45,425 nt of DNA from Paracoccaceae bacterium (lineage in GTDB: Bacteria; Pseudomonadota; Alphaproteobacteria; Rhodobacterales; Rhodobacteraceae): positions 1 through 45,425 of the forward strand of contig JAPOOS010000207.1 of the NCBI GenBank assembly GCA_026713305.1, read 5' to 3'. Below are positions 8,501 through 19,778 of the stretch, piece by piece. Position 1 is the first letter of the stretch; each line of letters opens with the position of its first letter. Under the pieces are notes generated by a model. It did not search any database. It was not told the origin of the DNA and was given only the letters and a program-made list of their open reading frames with translations. Both the position numbers and the translations under genes were made by a program.

Positions 8501-10634
8501 TGCCTCGCCCAATCCGGTCGACGAAGGCAGTTCGGTAACCGTGACTGCAACGCTTTCGACGGCACTGGACAAAGCCGTGACAATTCCCTTGACCCTGACT
8601 GCAGGTTCTGCCGAGGAAGGCGACCATGGTGCGCTGGCGGGCATTTCCATCGAATCTGGAGAAACAAGCGGCAGCGGCTCAATCACCACAATCGTGGATG
8701 CCGACACCGAGGACGAAACCTTCACGGTGGCGCTTGGCAGCGACTTGCCGGAGGATCTGGCAGCTGGCAGCCCGCAAGCCGTAGAGATCACAATCATTGA
8801 CGACGGCGAAGTGGTTGCCGAAGCGTCGCTGTCGGCCTCGCCCAATCCGGTTGCCGAGGGAAGTTCTGTAACGGTCACGGCAAAGCTGTCTACGCCATTG
8901 GACAAGGCCGTGACAATTCCATTGACCCTAACTGCAGAATCCGCCGAGGAAGGCGACTACGGTGCGCTGGCGAACATTGCCATCGAATCAGGAGAAACAA
9001 GCGGCAACGGCACAATCACCACAATCGTGGATGCCGACACCGAGGACGAAACGTTCAAGGTGGCGCTGGCTATGGACCTGCCGCCCAATGTGACGGAAGG
9101 CAATCCGAAATCTGTTGTGATCACCATCATCGACGAAGATGAGGGCATTGATCCGCAAGCTTGGCTGGCGCGTTTTGGACGCACATTGACCGGCCAGGTA
9201 GTGGATGCGGTCGAGACACGGATTTCGGAACCTCGGACGCCTGGCGGGCGGGCCACGCTGGCTGGGCAGACGCTGCCAAGCTGGAATTGGGAAGACGGTG
9301 GCAACATGACTCCCAAAGCGACGGATGAAGGCGACGGCAGTTCCCTGACGGCGCTTGGCGAGTGGCTATTGCCGGATGACGAGACAAGAATGCAGTCTCG
9401 CGCAGTTGGTTCGCACGAACTTTTGTCCGGCTCGTCTTTCACATTGACGCAAGCGACCGATGCGGGCGGATTGGCCAGCTTTTGGGGTCGGGGCATGCAT
9501 GGCCGATTCGATGGTCGCGAGGGCGCGGCAGTGCTGCATGGCGAGGTGACGACGGGTTTGCTAGGCGTCGACTGGACCGGAACTGCCGGTCAGGACAATT
9601 GGATTGCCGGATTGGCGGTCGGTCGCACGACCGGCATTGGCGGTTGGCATGCCGAGGGCAACGGCCGGACGGACATCACGGCAGAATTGACGGGCTTGTA
9701 CCCCTATGGAGGACTGTCCCTTGGCGAGCGCCTGTCAGCCTGGATGGTGACCGGCTATGCCAGGGGAACATTGGTGGCAAAGCCCAAGGACGGAGAAGCC
9801 CAATCAGCCGATCTGAGCATGGCGATGGGCGCAGTTGGGCTGCGCGGACTGATGGCGCGCCAAACTCAGGACGGCACCGGTATGACGCTCGCACTGACGA
9901 CGGATGCGCGTGTGACGCGACTCGCTTCGTCGGATGCTGCCGGCGGTGGCATGCCAGCGACCGAAGCCACAGTATGGCAGGTTAGAACGGGGATCGAGGG
10001 CAGCCGCCAATTCCTGGTTGGACATGGCAGTGCGACAGTCACACCGTCAATTGCATTTGGAATGCGATGGGACGGCGGCGATGCCGAGCGAGGCCTTGGC
10101 CTCGAAATGGACAGCAGATTGGCCTATGCCGACATTGCATCGGGCTGGGAAGTGGACGTTCAAGGTCGAGTTCTGCTGGCGCATGTCGACGAGAACTATC
10201 GCGAATGGGGCGCATCGGCAGGGTTGACCTACGACCCCGACCCAACGAGTGAGCGCGGGATTGGTATGTCGCTGCGCCGGAGCGTGGGAATGCACTCTGT
10301 CAGTGCAAGAACTGTGCTGCTGGGAGCGGACACCATGGCAGAAATGGCTGGAGGCCATGCCGGTAGCGGACAACCCGCTGCATCCAGCGGGCTGGAGGGC
10401 GAGATAGGCTACGGACTTCCCGCCTTTGGTGGAGGATACACCGGCACGCCCAACTTTGGATTCAGGACTGCGGATGGAGGTTCACAGGATCTGAGGATTG
10501 GCTGGAAGGTGTCGCCAGAAGTGCCATACAAAACTCGCTTGGAGTTGCATCTTGACGCTACGCGACACAAGCCCTCCGGTGGCCGGCAACCGGTTGAGCA
10601 TGGCGTGATGCTTGGTGTTTCCATAAGTTGGTAG
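5523..10634 (+). CDS. large autotransporter with Calx-beta repeats
   Basis: The 1703-residue product is a predicted surface protein. An N-terminal signal peptide is visible (basic RRRCKEY, then ILPAIFLLLIAAA, ending near residue 41). In order there follow: a beta-sandwich resembling choice-of-anchor domains (about 42-210, with QGFTTGS); a cadherin-like beta-sandwich (about 216-329); a fibronectin type III domain (about 436-543); six Calx-beta-like repeats of about 105-120 residues (starting near 545, 652, 764, 871, 990 and 1100), each with an NPV.EG start and a DADTEDET acidic motif; a linker with WLARFGRT (1214-1221); and a C-terminal beta-barrel (about 1317-1703) ending in the aromatic residue W. 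The acidic motifs are typical calcium ligands in the family. It is probably an adhesin or host-interaction protein exported through its own barrel (inference). It is monocistronic: long spacers flank it, and the downstream gene is convergent. Confidence 0.9.
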   Translation: MTCARSEVQPRRRCKEYAILPAIFLLLIAAASHFVATPTLAGPYVSNIEQELGAASAFDESVYAQGFTTGSDTAGYEVRSLRLKLEVTGGGLTPSQIATIRAELWSSDSFGRPRQSLASFSVPSSFGPTVMGGRAFEFSAPPNFSLRPNTNYFIVLYTTGDLTSLRALFTQSGEEDAGVEPGWSIADKVLWFASNLPGSRWDTRHYELRIGIVGPLSTNNNLTALSASTSTSREGTYTPLTLTPETFDKATTRYTATVRNSTTHAKVTPTLEEPYNATVRVGKGTNLFKVQSGTASSAIALDVGENVINVEVAAEDGSRKIYTITIVRYPAPGTMKVIPGAANGGPSIIVALGVVPDNFAARIQFKQKASIWPQPSASNSLPSGAMQETSLSTARSLVFTGFLQKTEYDVRQHLVAKSNNNELSESSATQSVITWTVPGPPTGVMVTPGDGMLSVSWNEPTFTGGAGAKVTDFKVRWRVKDTDADMAGNQPGSWNESEGVNSSSTTSHTMSGLANGSTYEVQVRALNGIDPGSKWAAAEGTPTSVVSLSATPNPVDEGETVTVTAALSAALSKTVTIPLTLTAGSAESGDYGTLTGITVNAGEKTGTGTIAANEDADTEDETFTVALQSNLPSGVVAGSPNAVEITVDDNDLVVTLAASPTAVTEGDTVTVTATLSEAPSNNVAIPIDLSAGSAEAGDYGSLSSITVNAGEKTGTGTIAANEDADTEDETFTVALGGSLPPNLVAGSPNSLEILIVDDDTSIPTVRLSAYPNPVAEGESVTIAATLTAALTSAVTIPLTLTAVSAEDDDFGTLESITIAAGATNGSGTIATIVDADTEDETFEVALGSSLPDTLTAGSPSSVEVTISDGDTAVSISAWPVIVEEGEWITVTATLSEQAESTMTVPLKQVMVSAEEGDFEPLPNVTVDAGANSASATMLTMEDDDTEDETLILELDSDMPSGMLVGASKSIEITITDNDLLSAAEEAATRVSLSASPNPVDEGSSVTVTATLSTALDKAVTIPLTLTAGSAEEGDHGALAGISIESGETSGSGSITTIVDADTEDETFTVALGSDLPEDLAAGSPQAVEITIIDDGEVVAEASLSASPNPVAEGSSVTVTAKLSTPLDKAVTIPLTLTAESAEEGDYGALANIAIESGETSGNGTITTIVDADTEDETFKVALAMDLPPNVTEGNPKSVVITIIDEDEGIDPQAWLARFGRTLTGQVVDAVETRISEPRTPGGRATLAGQTLPSWNWEDGGNMTPKATDEGDGSSLTALGEWLLPDDETRMQSRAVGSHELLSGSSFTLTQATDAGGLASFWGRGMHGRFDGREGAAVLHGEVTTGLLGVDWTGTAGQDNWIAGLAVGRTTGIGGWHAEGNGRTDITAELTGLYPYGGLSLGERLSAWMVTGYARGTLVAKPKDGEAQSADLSMAMGAVGLRGLMARQTQDGTGMTLALTTDARVTRLASSDAAGGGMPATEATVWQVRTGIEGSRQFLVGHGSATVTPSIAFGMRWDGGDAERGLGLEMDSRLAYADIASGWEVDVQGRVLLAHVDENYREWGASAGLTYDPDPTSERGIGMSLRRSVGMHSVSARTVLLGADTMAEMAGGHAGSGQPAASSGLEGEIGYGLPAFGGGYTGTPNFGFRTADGGSQDLRIGWKVSPEVPYKTRLELHLDATRHKPSGGRQPVEHGVMLGVSISW
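7311..7400 (+). repeat. near-identical 90-bp repeat, copy 1 (Calx-beta repeat 1)
   Basis: This 90-base stretch inside the first Calx-beta repeat is repeated at 7635-7724 with one C/T difference, in the same reading frame and exactly 324 bases (108 codons) away. It encodes ITVNAGEKTGTGTIAANEDA and the following acidic motif. The rest of the two repeats is far more diverged, so this patch looks recently duplicated or converted. Confidence 0.9.
7635..7724 (+). repeat. near-identical 90-bp repeat, copy 2 (Calx-beta repeat 2)
   Basis: This is the second copy of the stretch at 7311-7400, identical except for one silent GCC/GCT change in an alanine codon. The in-frame spacing of 108 codons would let recombination between the copies remove or add exactly one repeat unit without a frameshift. 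Confidence 0.9.
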
Positions 10635-10785
10635 CGGCGACCACGGAGAGTCATGCGTTTCCTGGTTGGCCTACCCAGGAGACCCGCCTTTCGGGAATGT
10701 GGTCCACTCCGAACTGCACTTCGCAGTCGGCTTCGAGTTGTGGTTCCTTGGCCAACCCACAATGGGACTTGACGCACATGACAGT

Positions 10786-13739
<2,954 letters not shown>

Positions 13740-14945
13740 ATGAACGCTGTCAGAAACAGCCTCGGATTCTGCAAGCCAACTGCAGACACGCGCGTGGTTG
13801 TTGCCATGTCGGGTGGAGTTGACAGCAGCGTGGTGGCCGCGCATTTGCATCGGCAGGGGTACGACGTGGTTGGCATCACACTGCAATTGTACAATCATGG
13901 AGCGATGGTCCGACGTCAAGGCACTTGCTGCGCTGGCGCAGACATTCACGACGCCCGACAAACTGCCGACAAGTGTGGATTTCCACACTACGTGCTCGAC
14001 TACGAATCTCGGTTCAAGCGGAAGGTGATCGACGATTTTGCCGACAGCTACGTCGCGGGCTACACTCCCGTGCCATGCATTCGCTGCAATCAACGGATCA
14101 AGTTTTCGGAGCTGCTGGACATGGCGATTGAACTTGACGCCGATTGCCTCGCAACCGGCCACTATGTTCAGCGTTTCGAAGGAAGGCATGTCGACGAGCT
14201 GCACTGCGCTGTCGACCCGTCCAAGGACCAGTCGTACTTCCTGTTCGCGACGACATTCAGGCAGCTTGAATTCCTCCGGTTTCCGCTCGGGTCGCTTCCG
14301 ACGAAAGAGGCAACCCGTCGGCTTGCCAGGAAATACGGGCTGTCGGTGGCCGGCAAGCCGGACAGTCAGGACATATGCTTTGTCACCGATGGAAAATATG
14401 GGGAATTGATCGAACGCCTGCACCCGAAGGCGGCGGAACCAGGTGAAATCATAGACAGCTCGGGCAAAGTGCTGGGTACGCACCGAGGTGTCGTGCACTA
14501 CACTGTGGGACAGCGGCGACGCCTTGGAATAGGCGGTTTGACCGAGCCGCTCTATGTGGTTCGCATAAAGCCGTCCACCCGTCAGATAGTGGTTGGCCCG
14601 AAGTCGGAATTGGCGTGCCGTGACATCTATCTGCGAGGCGTCAATTGGCTTGGAGACCAGCCATTTCAGTCAAGCAAGTCGTGGACCGCAAATGTCCGCA
14701 TTCGGTCGACCAGACCGCCTGCACGCGCTGAAATTTTTCCTTTCGGCAATGGAACCGCCAAGGTCAGGCTGTTCGAACCCGAGGAGGCAGTTGCGCCCGG
14801 GCAGGCATGCGTGTTCTACGAGGTCAATGGCAGCCGCGTGTTGGGAGGTGGATGGATCGAGAGGAAGGACAGGATTGAATTGGCAGGCAGCCAAGGCGGC
14901 TTGAACTCGGAGCCCTTTCCTACAGGAGACGCGTCTCGGAAATGA
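13740..14945 (+). CDS. mnmA: tRNA-specific 2-thiouridylase MnmA
   Basis: The 401-residue enzyme makes the 2-thio group of U34 in tRNA-Lys, tRNA-Glu and tRNA-Gln, using ATP and persulfide sulfur. The PP-loop motif SGGVDSS is at residues 24-30. The nucleophilic Cys is in IRCNQRIKF (Cys116), and the second catalytic Cys is in DSQDICF (Cys213). [14 protein letters not shown] and the C-terminal beta-barrel (PGQACVFYE...VLGGGWI) match the family along its length. ATG 13740 gives a 22-residue lead before the PP-loop, slightly longer than usual but common in alphaproteobacteria. It is followed after 123 bases by an unrelated orphan gene. Confidence 0.96.
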   Translation: MNAVRNSLGFCKPTADTRVVVAMSGGVDSSVVAAHLHRQGYDVVGITLQLYNHGAMVRRQGTCCAGADIHDARQTADKCGFPHYVLDYESRFKRKVIDDFADSYVAGYTPVPCIRCNQRIKFSELLDMAIELDADCLATGHYVQRFEGRHVDELHCAVDPSKDQSYFLFATTFRQLEFLRFPLGSLPTKEATRRLARKYGLSVAGKPDSQDICFVTDGKYGELIERLHPKAAEPGEIIDSSGKVLGTHRGVVHYTVGQRRRLGIGGLTEPLYVVRIKPSTRQIVVGPKSELACRDIYLRGVNWLGDQPFQSSKSWTANVRIRSTRPPARAEIFPFGNGTAKVRLFEPEEAVAPGQACVFYEVNGSRVLGGGWIERKDRIELAGSQGGLNSEPFPTGDASRK

Positions 14946-15068
14946 ACCAGCGCAGCGCAGTTCACTTTGAGGATCCCTCCCTTCCCGGACCGAGTGGCTT
15001 GAACTGCGAGCCACCTTCACAATGGCTGCTGCCTGGATTCCCATGCCTGCCGAAGCGGAGCGCCGCCC

Positions 15069-16115
15069 ATGGAACTTGAAGGCGGAATTGTTGCCCCAGA
15101 GTTTGTCGAGGATGTCGCGAGCCCGCATGAACTGCTGAAATCCATGGCGATGCTTCGGGAGGAAGTGCGAACGGCCATTCTGCAGAAGGAAGAACGTGAC
15201 GAAGATGCCACCAGAAGCCGCTTCGTTGTGCCCTTGCTTGGCATGCTTGGATGGAGCGCAAACGTCGTGCACAGGTATTGGTTTTGCTCCGACGATTCGG
15301 AAAGTCCAAGGCAACGACATGTGGTCACTGAATGCGGTTCACGGCTTCTGCTTCTCAGCCGAGTCTTTGCCTCCTCGATCGACTGCGAGTCCCTGAAATC
15401 CAAGGCGGAACAATACAGCGACGTGCTGAATTTGCAGTGGTGTGTTCTGACCAACGGAGATCTCTACCGCCTGTACCGGATGAAGGCCCCCGGAACCTTT
15501 GACGACAGATTGTTCATGGAGGCCAGGATGTCGTCCCGAGTGTCAGATCGTCGCATCTGCGAAAACATGGCTCTCTTCGGGCGTCCCATGCAGACCAGCG
15601 GCCAAGTCGAAGAAGTATGGCAGCAGCTGTGGAACGAGCGCCGGCTTTCGGCTTCGATGGAAGAGATCTTGGCCGCACGTCCAAGGTGGTTGACCCGCAG
15701 GCTGCGTCGGGAAACTTCTCAAACAATTTCCTATGCCGAGATTGGCCGCTGGCTGGCCACGGCGCGGATGGCCGCCGGACATTGCAATCGGTACTTTCCA
15801 AATTTCCGCAGTGAAGCCGAACTGGGCGAGCGTTCTATAGTGCGTGTCTCTGCATCCGACCTGCCTTCAACAATCGATCTCTTCAATGCCGAGTTGATTC
15901 ACATGGGAATGGAATTGACGATCAGAGGCAAGCCAGACAGTGGCGCCACGATTGTGGACGGTCAAAATGTATGTTTCCAGGATTCGGAAATGAGCTTTCA
16001 TAGTTGGGGATTGGCCGCCACTGGATGGAAGGGGATCAACATCTATCCCTACGCCATATGTCCGGATGGCCGCTCGCTGGACCAATTGCGACGCCTGCTG
16101 GGACATTCTTCCTGA
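15069..16115 (+). CDS. HsdR_N-like protein with apparently lost nuclease residues
   Basis: The 348-residue product resembles stand-alone proteins carrying the type I restriction enzyme R subunit N-terminal domain. Shared features are a helical lead with DEDATRSRFVVPLLGMLGW (residues 45-62) and QYSDVLNLQWCVLTNGDLYRLY (about 115-136), the latter typical of this PD-(D/E)XK fold. Between them, where active members have an Asp on one strand and an E-x-K on the next, this protein reads RHVVTECGSRLLLLSRVF (83-100), with no E-x-K. It is therefore probably not an active nuclease (inference). The C-terminal 200 residues match nothing I recognise. No modification (HsdM), specificity (HsdS) or helicase gene is nearby. 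GGAG lies eight bases before the ATG. The family call is moderate, the function unknown. Confidence 0.6.
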   Translation: MELEGGIVAPEFVEDVASPHELLKSMAMLREEVRTAILQKEERDEDATRSRFVVPLLGMLGWSANVVHRYWFCSDDSESPRQRHVVTECGSRLLLLSRVFASSIDCESLKSKAEQYSDVLNLQWCVLTNGDLYRLYRMKAPGTFDDRLFMEARMSSRVSDRRICENMALFGRPMQTSGQVEEVWQQLWNERRLSASMEEILAARPRWLTRRLRRETSQTISYAEIGRWLATARMAAGHCNRYFPNFRSEAELGERSIVRVSASDLPSTIDLFNAELIHMGMELTIRGKPDSGATIVDGQNVCFQDSEMSFHSWGLAATGWKGINIYPYAICPDGRSLDQLRRLLGHSS

Positions 16116-16198
16116 ATCGGATTTCGCGTGCGCGGACAGCAGCGGCCTGCTGCCTCAACCGCGCCTGTAGAGAAGTTAGCAATTGAAAGAACAGGAAT

Positions 16199-17569
16199 AT
16201 GCTTGAGCAACTGTTGTCGGAAGCAGACAGGAATTTCGAAGGGTCCATTGAGCGCCTTTTCGAATTGCTGCGCATCCCATCTATCTCAACGGACACTCGT
16301 TACAAAGGTGGCTGCAACGATGCTGCGCATCTGCTGCAATCTCAGCTGAACGACCTTGGATTTGCGGCAAAGACACGAAAGACGGCCGGTCATCCCGTAG
16401 TTGTAGCGCATGGCAACCGCAACAAGGGCGAGGGTCTCGTGTTTTACGGACACTATGATGTTCAGCCCGTCGATCCAATCGATGAATGGATGAGCAAACC
16501 ATTTGAACCTGCCATTCGTAATTCGAACGGTGAGAAGGCGATTTTTGCCCGCGGCGCATCTGACAACAAGGGACAACTGACAACTTTCATTGAAGCGCTG
16601 AGAGTGTGGAAGAAGGTAACCGGAGAACTGCCAAACGGCATCTCCTTGCTGCTTGAAGGCGAGGAAGAGTGCGGTTCACCGTCGCTTCCGGCATTTCTTG
16701 AAGAGAACGCTTCGGAACTTGTGGCAGAACTTGCGTTGATTTGCGATACCGGGCTGTTCGATTCCCGTACTCCCGCCATCATCACGCAGCTGCGAGGTCT
16801 GTTGGGCGAGGAGCTTGAAATTCAAGGGCCACGAGTTGACCTTCATTCCGGAATGTATGGGGGATTGGTTCGCAATCCCATAATACTGTTGTCACAAATC
16901 CTTGCCGGGCTGCATGATGCGAACGGTCGCATTGCCCTGCCCCGCTTTTATGACGGCGTTTCCGAGCCTGACCCTGAAATATTGAAGCAGTGGCGTGATC
17001 TGGATTTCGATTGCGAAGGTTTCCTGGGGCATGTCGGTCTCAGCCAGGCCTCCGGCGAGCAGGACCGGCTGCCTTTGGAAATCCTGTGGTCAAGGCCGAC
17101 ATACGACGTGAATGGAGTTTGGGGCGGCTACCGCGATGAAGGCTTCAAGACCGTGCTGCCATCTTCAGCCGGCGCCAAACTCAGCTTTCGTCTCGTGGGA
17201 AAGCAAGAACCGCTGGAAATCCGGAAATCCCTGCGGTCATACATCAGAAGTTGCCTGCCGCCGGATTTCGAAGTCGATTTTACCGGGCATGGCGCCGCCC
17301 GCGCTTGTCAAATGTCGACAGACCACCAGCTGTTTGACGCGACTCGGCAAGCATTGGGAACTGAGTGGAACAGCGAAGCGGTATTTGCCGGCTGTGGAGG
17401 TTCCATTCCCGTGACGGCACATTTCCAGGACATACTTGGCATGGACTCGTTGCTGACCGGATTTGCCCGTGACGACGACAATGTTCATTCACCCAACGAG
17501 AAGTACAATGTCGACAACTTTTGCAAGGGCATTCGCAGCTGGCTAAGAATTCTCTACGCCGTCTCCTGA
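16199..17569 (+). CDS. M20 family metallopeptidase (dipeptidase-like)
   Basis: The 456-residue protein is a two-zinc M20 peptidase of the dipeptidase/CNDP type, probably hydrolysing small peptides or acyl-amino acids in the cytoplasm. Metal and catalytic residues are visible: GHYDVQP (His85, Asp87), ASDNKGQ (Asp122, bridging), LEGEEECGS (Glu155/156), ICDTG (Asp183) and a C-terminal DNVHSPNEKY (metal His). The dimerisation (lid) domain lies between about 200 and 350. AGGAA precedes the ATG at 16199, though close to it. The substrate cannot be predicted. It lies 83 bases after the HsdR_N-like gene but is unlikely to be functionally linked. Confidence 0.93.
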   Translation: MLEQLLSEADRNFEGSIERLFELLRIPSISTDTRYKGGCNDAAHLLQSQLNDLGFAAKTRKTAGHPVVVAHGNRNKGEGLVFYGHYDVQPVDPIDEWMSKPFEPAIRNSNGEKAIFARGASDNKGQLTTFIEALRVWKKVTGELPNGISLLLEGEEECGSPSLPAFLEENASELVAELALICDTGLFDSRTPAIITQLRGLLGEELEIQGPRVDLHSGMYGGLVRNPIILLSQILAGLHDANGRIALPRFYDGVSEPDPEILKQWRDLDFDCEGFLGHVGLSQASGEQDRLPLEILWSRPTYDVNGVWGGYRDEGFKTVLPSSAGAKLSFRLVGKQEPLEIRKSLRSYIRSCLPPDFEVDFTGHGAARACQMSTDHQLFDATRQALGTEWNSEAVFAGCGGSIPVTAHFQDILGMDSLLTGFARDDDNVHSPNEKYNVDNFCKGIRSWLRILYAVS

Positions 17570-18149
17570 CAGGCTCGGCATTCGGCAAGACCGCATCGCA
17601 TTGTTGTTCCAGGCCCAGACTGGATCAGTCCGCACGCGGATCTGGCTTCCGGAGTTGAACAAAGGCCTCGCCAGATCGGCTTGAACAGGCATTCAATTGC
17701 TTCGGTTTCAATTGCAGCAATTCCGGTTCACGCTCCCTGCGAAACCAGCAGTGTTGCCGAGGAGGCTTGAACGTTCGGCGCTGCAAGGGTTGCAACGTGA
17801 TCAAGCTGATTCGGGGCCAAACCAGTCCGGAAGCGGCTCTGGGCAAGTTGGCTTTGGAAGATTCGAGGAAGCGAAGCCCGCACTTTGCGATGGATGGCAG
17901 ATTGTAGGCCAACGGTTTGCTTTGGAACTGTGAGTTCATCAAGGCAAGTCGTCGACGGACCATGATGCAGGAAAGTGATTTCGCGGCGCTGCGAAATTGC
18001 TCATGCAGCGCCTGAACATTCAGAAATGGCCGCTTCCGCTCTTTCACGCATCAGCGGGACATGACCAACTTCCTCGACGCATCGAGACTTTGACCGATCG
18101 TTGGTCTGATGGCCCTCGCGGCCATGTCGAATGCACTCACCACAGGCCG
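17570..18149. other. non-coding spacer, possibly decayed
   Basis: About 580 bases follow the M20 peptidase gene. A minus-strand frame of 140 codons (17625-18047) and shorter frames exist, but none shows a family motif. The right part may be the eroded 3' portion of the IS5-type transposase that begins at 18574 on the minus strand; for example a GHQTNDRS-like stretch could correspond to the transposase GQ.SD region, but this is too weak to claim. Confidence 0.35.
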
Positions 18150-18574
18150 TTACGAGCGCCAATGGCGATGACCATCAGCTGAAACGCTGGATTCGGGCAA
18201 ACGCGCATTCCTCCTGCTTGGCTCCGGAAACCCCCATTTGCTCCCCTCGCCTAGCGTCCGGCGAGGGCATTTGAGATGCTTGACAGCCATCGTCAATGCA
18301 TCGTCCACAGTGCCCTGCGAAGCGAGGTTAGCAACAAACCTTCGAAAGCGCCCAACCTGTTCCAGCGCTTCCACCGATTGTGGAGTGTCTTGTAGGGTCC
18401 GTACTCCCTGGGCGCTTCCCGCCAGACCAAACAGTTGTGATTGACATGAAGGATGCCGCTCAAAACCCGCTTGTCATCAACTCTCGCCATTCACCGGGGT
18501 GGGGGAAAATGTTGCTTGATCCGGTCGACATGTTCATCGGCAAGCCAGAAAAGGTCCTTTGTCGCCCATCCCAT
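18150..18574 (-). pseudogene. broken IS5-family transposase
   Basis: On the minus strand, an ATG at 18574 opens a frame reading TKDLFWLADEHVDRIKQHFP, the N-terminus of IS5-group transposases. It meets an in-frame TGA at 18491-18493, then continues in the same frame as RVDDKRVLSGILHV, WREAPREYGPYKTLHNRW and RWNRLGAF. Near 18333 the homology shifts frame and continues as RFVANLASQGT, then VKHLKCPRRTL, corresponding to the MIDATHLKAHRTAASL region. Downstream sequence is unrecognisable. The gene thus carries a nonsense mutation, a frameshift and a missing 3' half including the later catalytic residues. No terminal inverted repeats or target duplication were found. It is an old, inactive insertion. 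Confidence 0.85.
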
Positions 18575-18829
18575 ACAACTGTCGGTGCCTTGAAAAATGC
18601 AGTGGCAAAGAGGACTTTCAACCGATCAATGGGTTTTGACCTGGCTTGACGTCAAAACATAGTGGATTCATTGACTCCATCCGACGGCGCTCGGTTGCCA
18701 ATTGGCCCGATCGAAACTGCCGACAGGCCGAAGCCGCTCCATTCATCCATGAAACAAGACCACGTCAAACTCCGATTCCATCTGCCCTTGCTCCAACAGC
18801 CGCGGGTCCAGCTTCGGAGCAGCCGCTGG

Positions 18830-19594
18830 TCAGCGGCCTTCGAACACCGGAGGTCGCTTTTCCGAGAACGCCAACAGTCCTTCCTTGAAGTCCCTCGTCT
18901 TTCCCAGACCTCCCTGCAACCGGGCTTCAAGCAGCAGATGCTCCTCGTAGGAATTGCCGTACGCGCTCCTGATGGCCTTTCGAATGTTGCGGTATGCCTG
19001 CGTAGGACCGGCTGCCAACTGTGCTGCGCGGGACTTCCAGTGCTCTTCAAAGAGATCATCCGGAACTGCCTCCCAAATCATGCCCCAGTTGCTCGCGTCC
19101 ACTGCGGAGATTCGGTCGCCAAAGAGAGCCGCTCCCATGGACTTTGCCATGCCCATCTGGCGCGGCAACATCCAGGTTCCGCCTGCGTCCGGCATCAGTC
19201 CTATGGCAACAAATGCCTGAAAGAAATACGCACTCTCACGGGCAATCACGACGTCAGCCGACAATGCCAAGTTGGCTCCAGCGCCAGCCGCCGGTCCATT
19301 GACTGCTGCAATGGTCGGAGCGTGGCAATTGCTGACCGCCCTCAACAGCGGAACATACTCATCTCGCAGCACCCGCTCCAAGTCGGCGTCCACGACCTTT
19401 ATGTCTTCACCCAGATCTTGACCCGTGCAAAAGGCATCGCCGCTTCCTCGGATCACCACCACGCGAGCGTAAGGAGAAACAACACGCAGTGCATGCGTCA
19501 ACTCCGCCCTCATCTCGGCGTTCAGTGCATTCATTACTTCCGGACGGTTCAGCGTGATGACTACGATTGCGTCCTCCACTGCAACATCTATCAT
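18830..19594 (-). CDS. enoyl-CoA hydratase/isomerase family protein
   Basis: The 254-residue product belongs to the crotonase superfamily. It has VVITLNRPEVMNALN at the N-terminus, VVVIRGSGDAFCTGQDL (first oxyanion-hole strand), IAAVNGPAAGAGANLALSADVVIA (second oxyanion-hole glycine) and GLMPDAGGTW near the position of the catalytic glutamates; in the second glutamate position Asp (DAGG) is seen, as in PaaG-type isomerases. The C-terminus ends in FKEGLLAFSEKRPPVFEGR, usual for the family. The frame is open well upstream, but ATG 19594 matches the family start. It lies downstream of ccmH on the same strand, an arrangement also seen in other alphaproteobacteria, though I infer no direct role in cytochrome assembly. 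Confidence 0.93.
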   Translation of the reverse strand: MIDVAVEDAIVVITLNRPEVMNALNAEMRAELTHALRVVSPYARVVVIRGSGDAFCTGQDLGEDIKVVDADLERVLRDEYVPLLRAVSNCHAPTIAAVNGPAAGAGANLALSADVVIARESAYFFQAFVAIGLMPDAGGTWMLPRQMGMAKSMGAALFGDRISAVDASNWGMIWEAVPDDLFEEHWKSRAAQLAAGPTQAYRNIRKAIRSAYGNSYEEHLLLEARLQGGLGKTRDFKEGLLAFSEKRPPVFEGR

Positions 19595-19778
19595 CCGATA
19601 CTCGGATTCCGATGTCGGTGCCTTCCTGTGCTTGTTTCCTGTCCGCCTGCGTCGAAGTAGCTTCAGTGTTCGATTCCTCTCTTCCCGTGCCAAGCACCCA
19701 CCTCCAAGGCAGACCCATGTGCGATGCAATTTCCAGCAAGCGCCCGTGACTGTTTGGCTCTGCCGTGTTGCCAAATGC

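Noticed and set aside
7829..8905. 358-codon serine/valine-rich open frame on the minus strand
   Set aside because: It mirrors the repetitive Calx-beta coding region and has only the low complexity expected of its antisense.
10660..10680. TCCTGG/CCAGGA inverted repeat between the autotransporter and ligA genes
   Set aside because: Only six pairs with a nine-base loop and no T run on either strand; too weak to call a terminator.
17625..18047. 140-codon minus-strand open frame
   Set aside because: No motif or ribosome-binding site; it may lie in eroded insertion-sequence DNA but cannot be assigned.
18244..18267. Perfect 8-bp inverted repeat CCCTCGCC/GGCGAGGG with an 8-base loop
   Set aside because: It lies inside the broken transposase coding sequence and has no T run, so it is probably incidental.
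18662..19660. 332-codon open frame on the plus strand
   Set aside because: Antisense to the enoyl-CoA hydratase gene; no motif in the translation.
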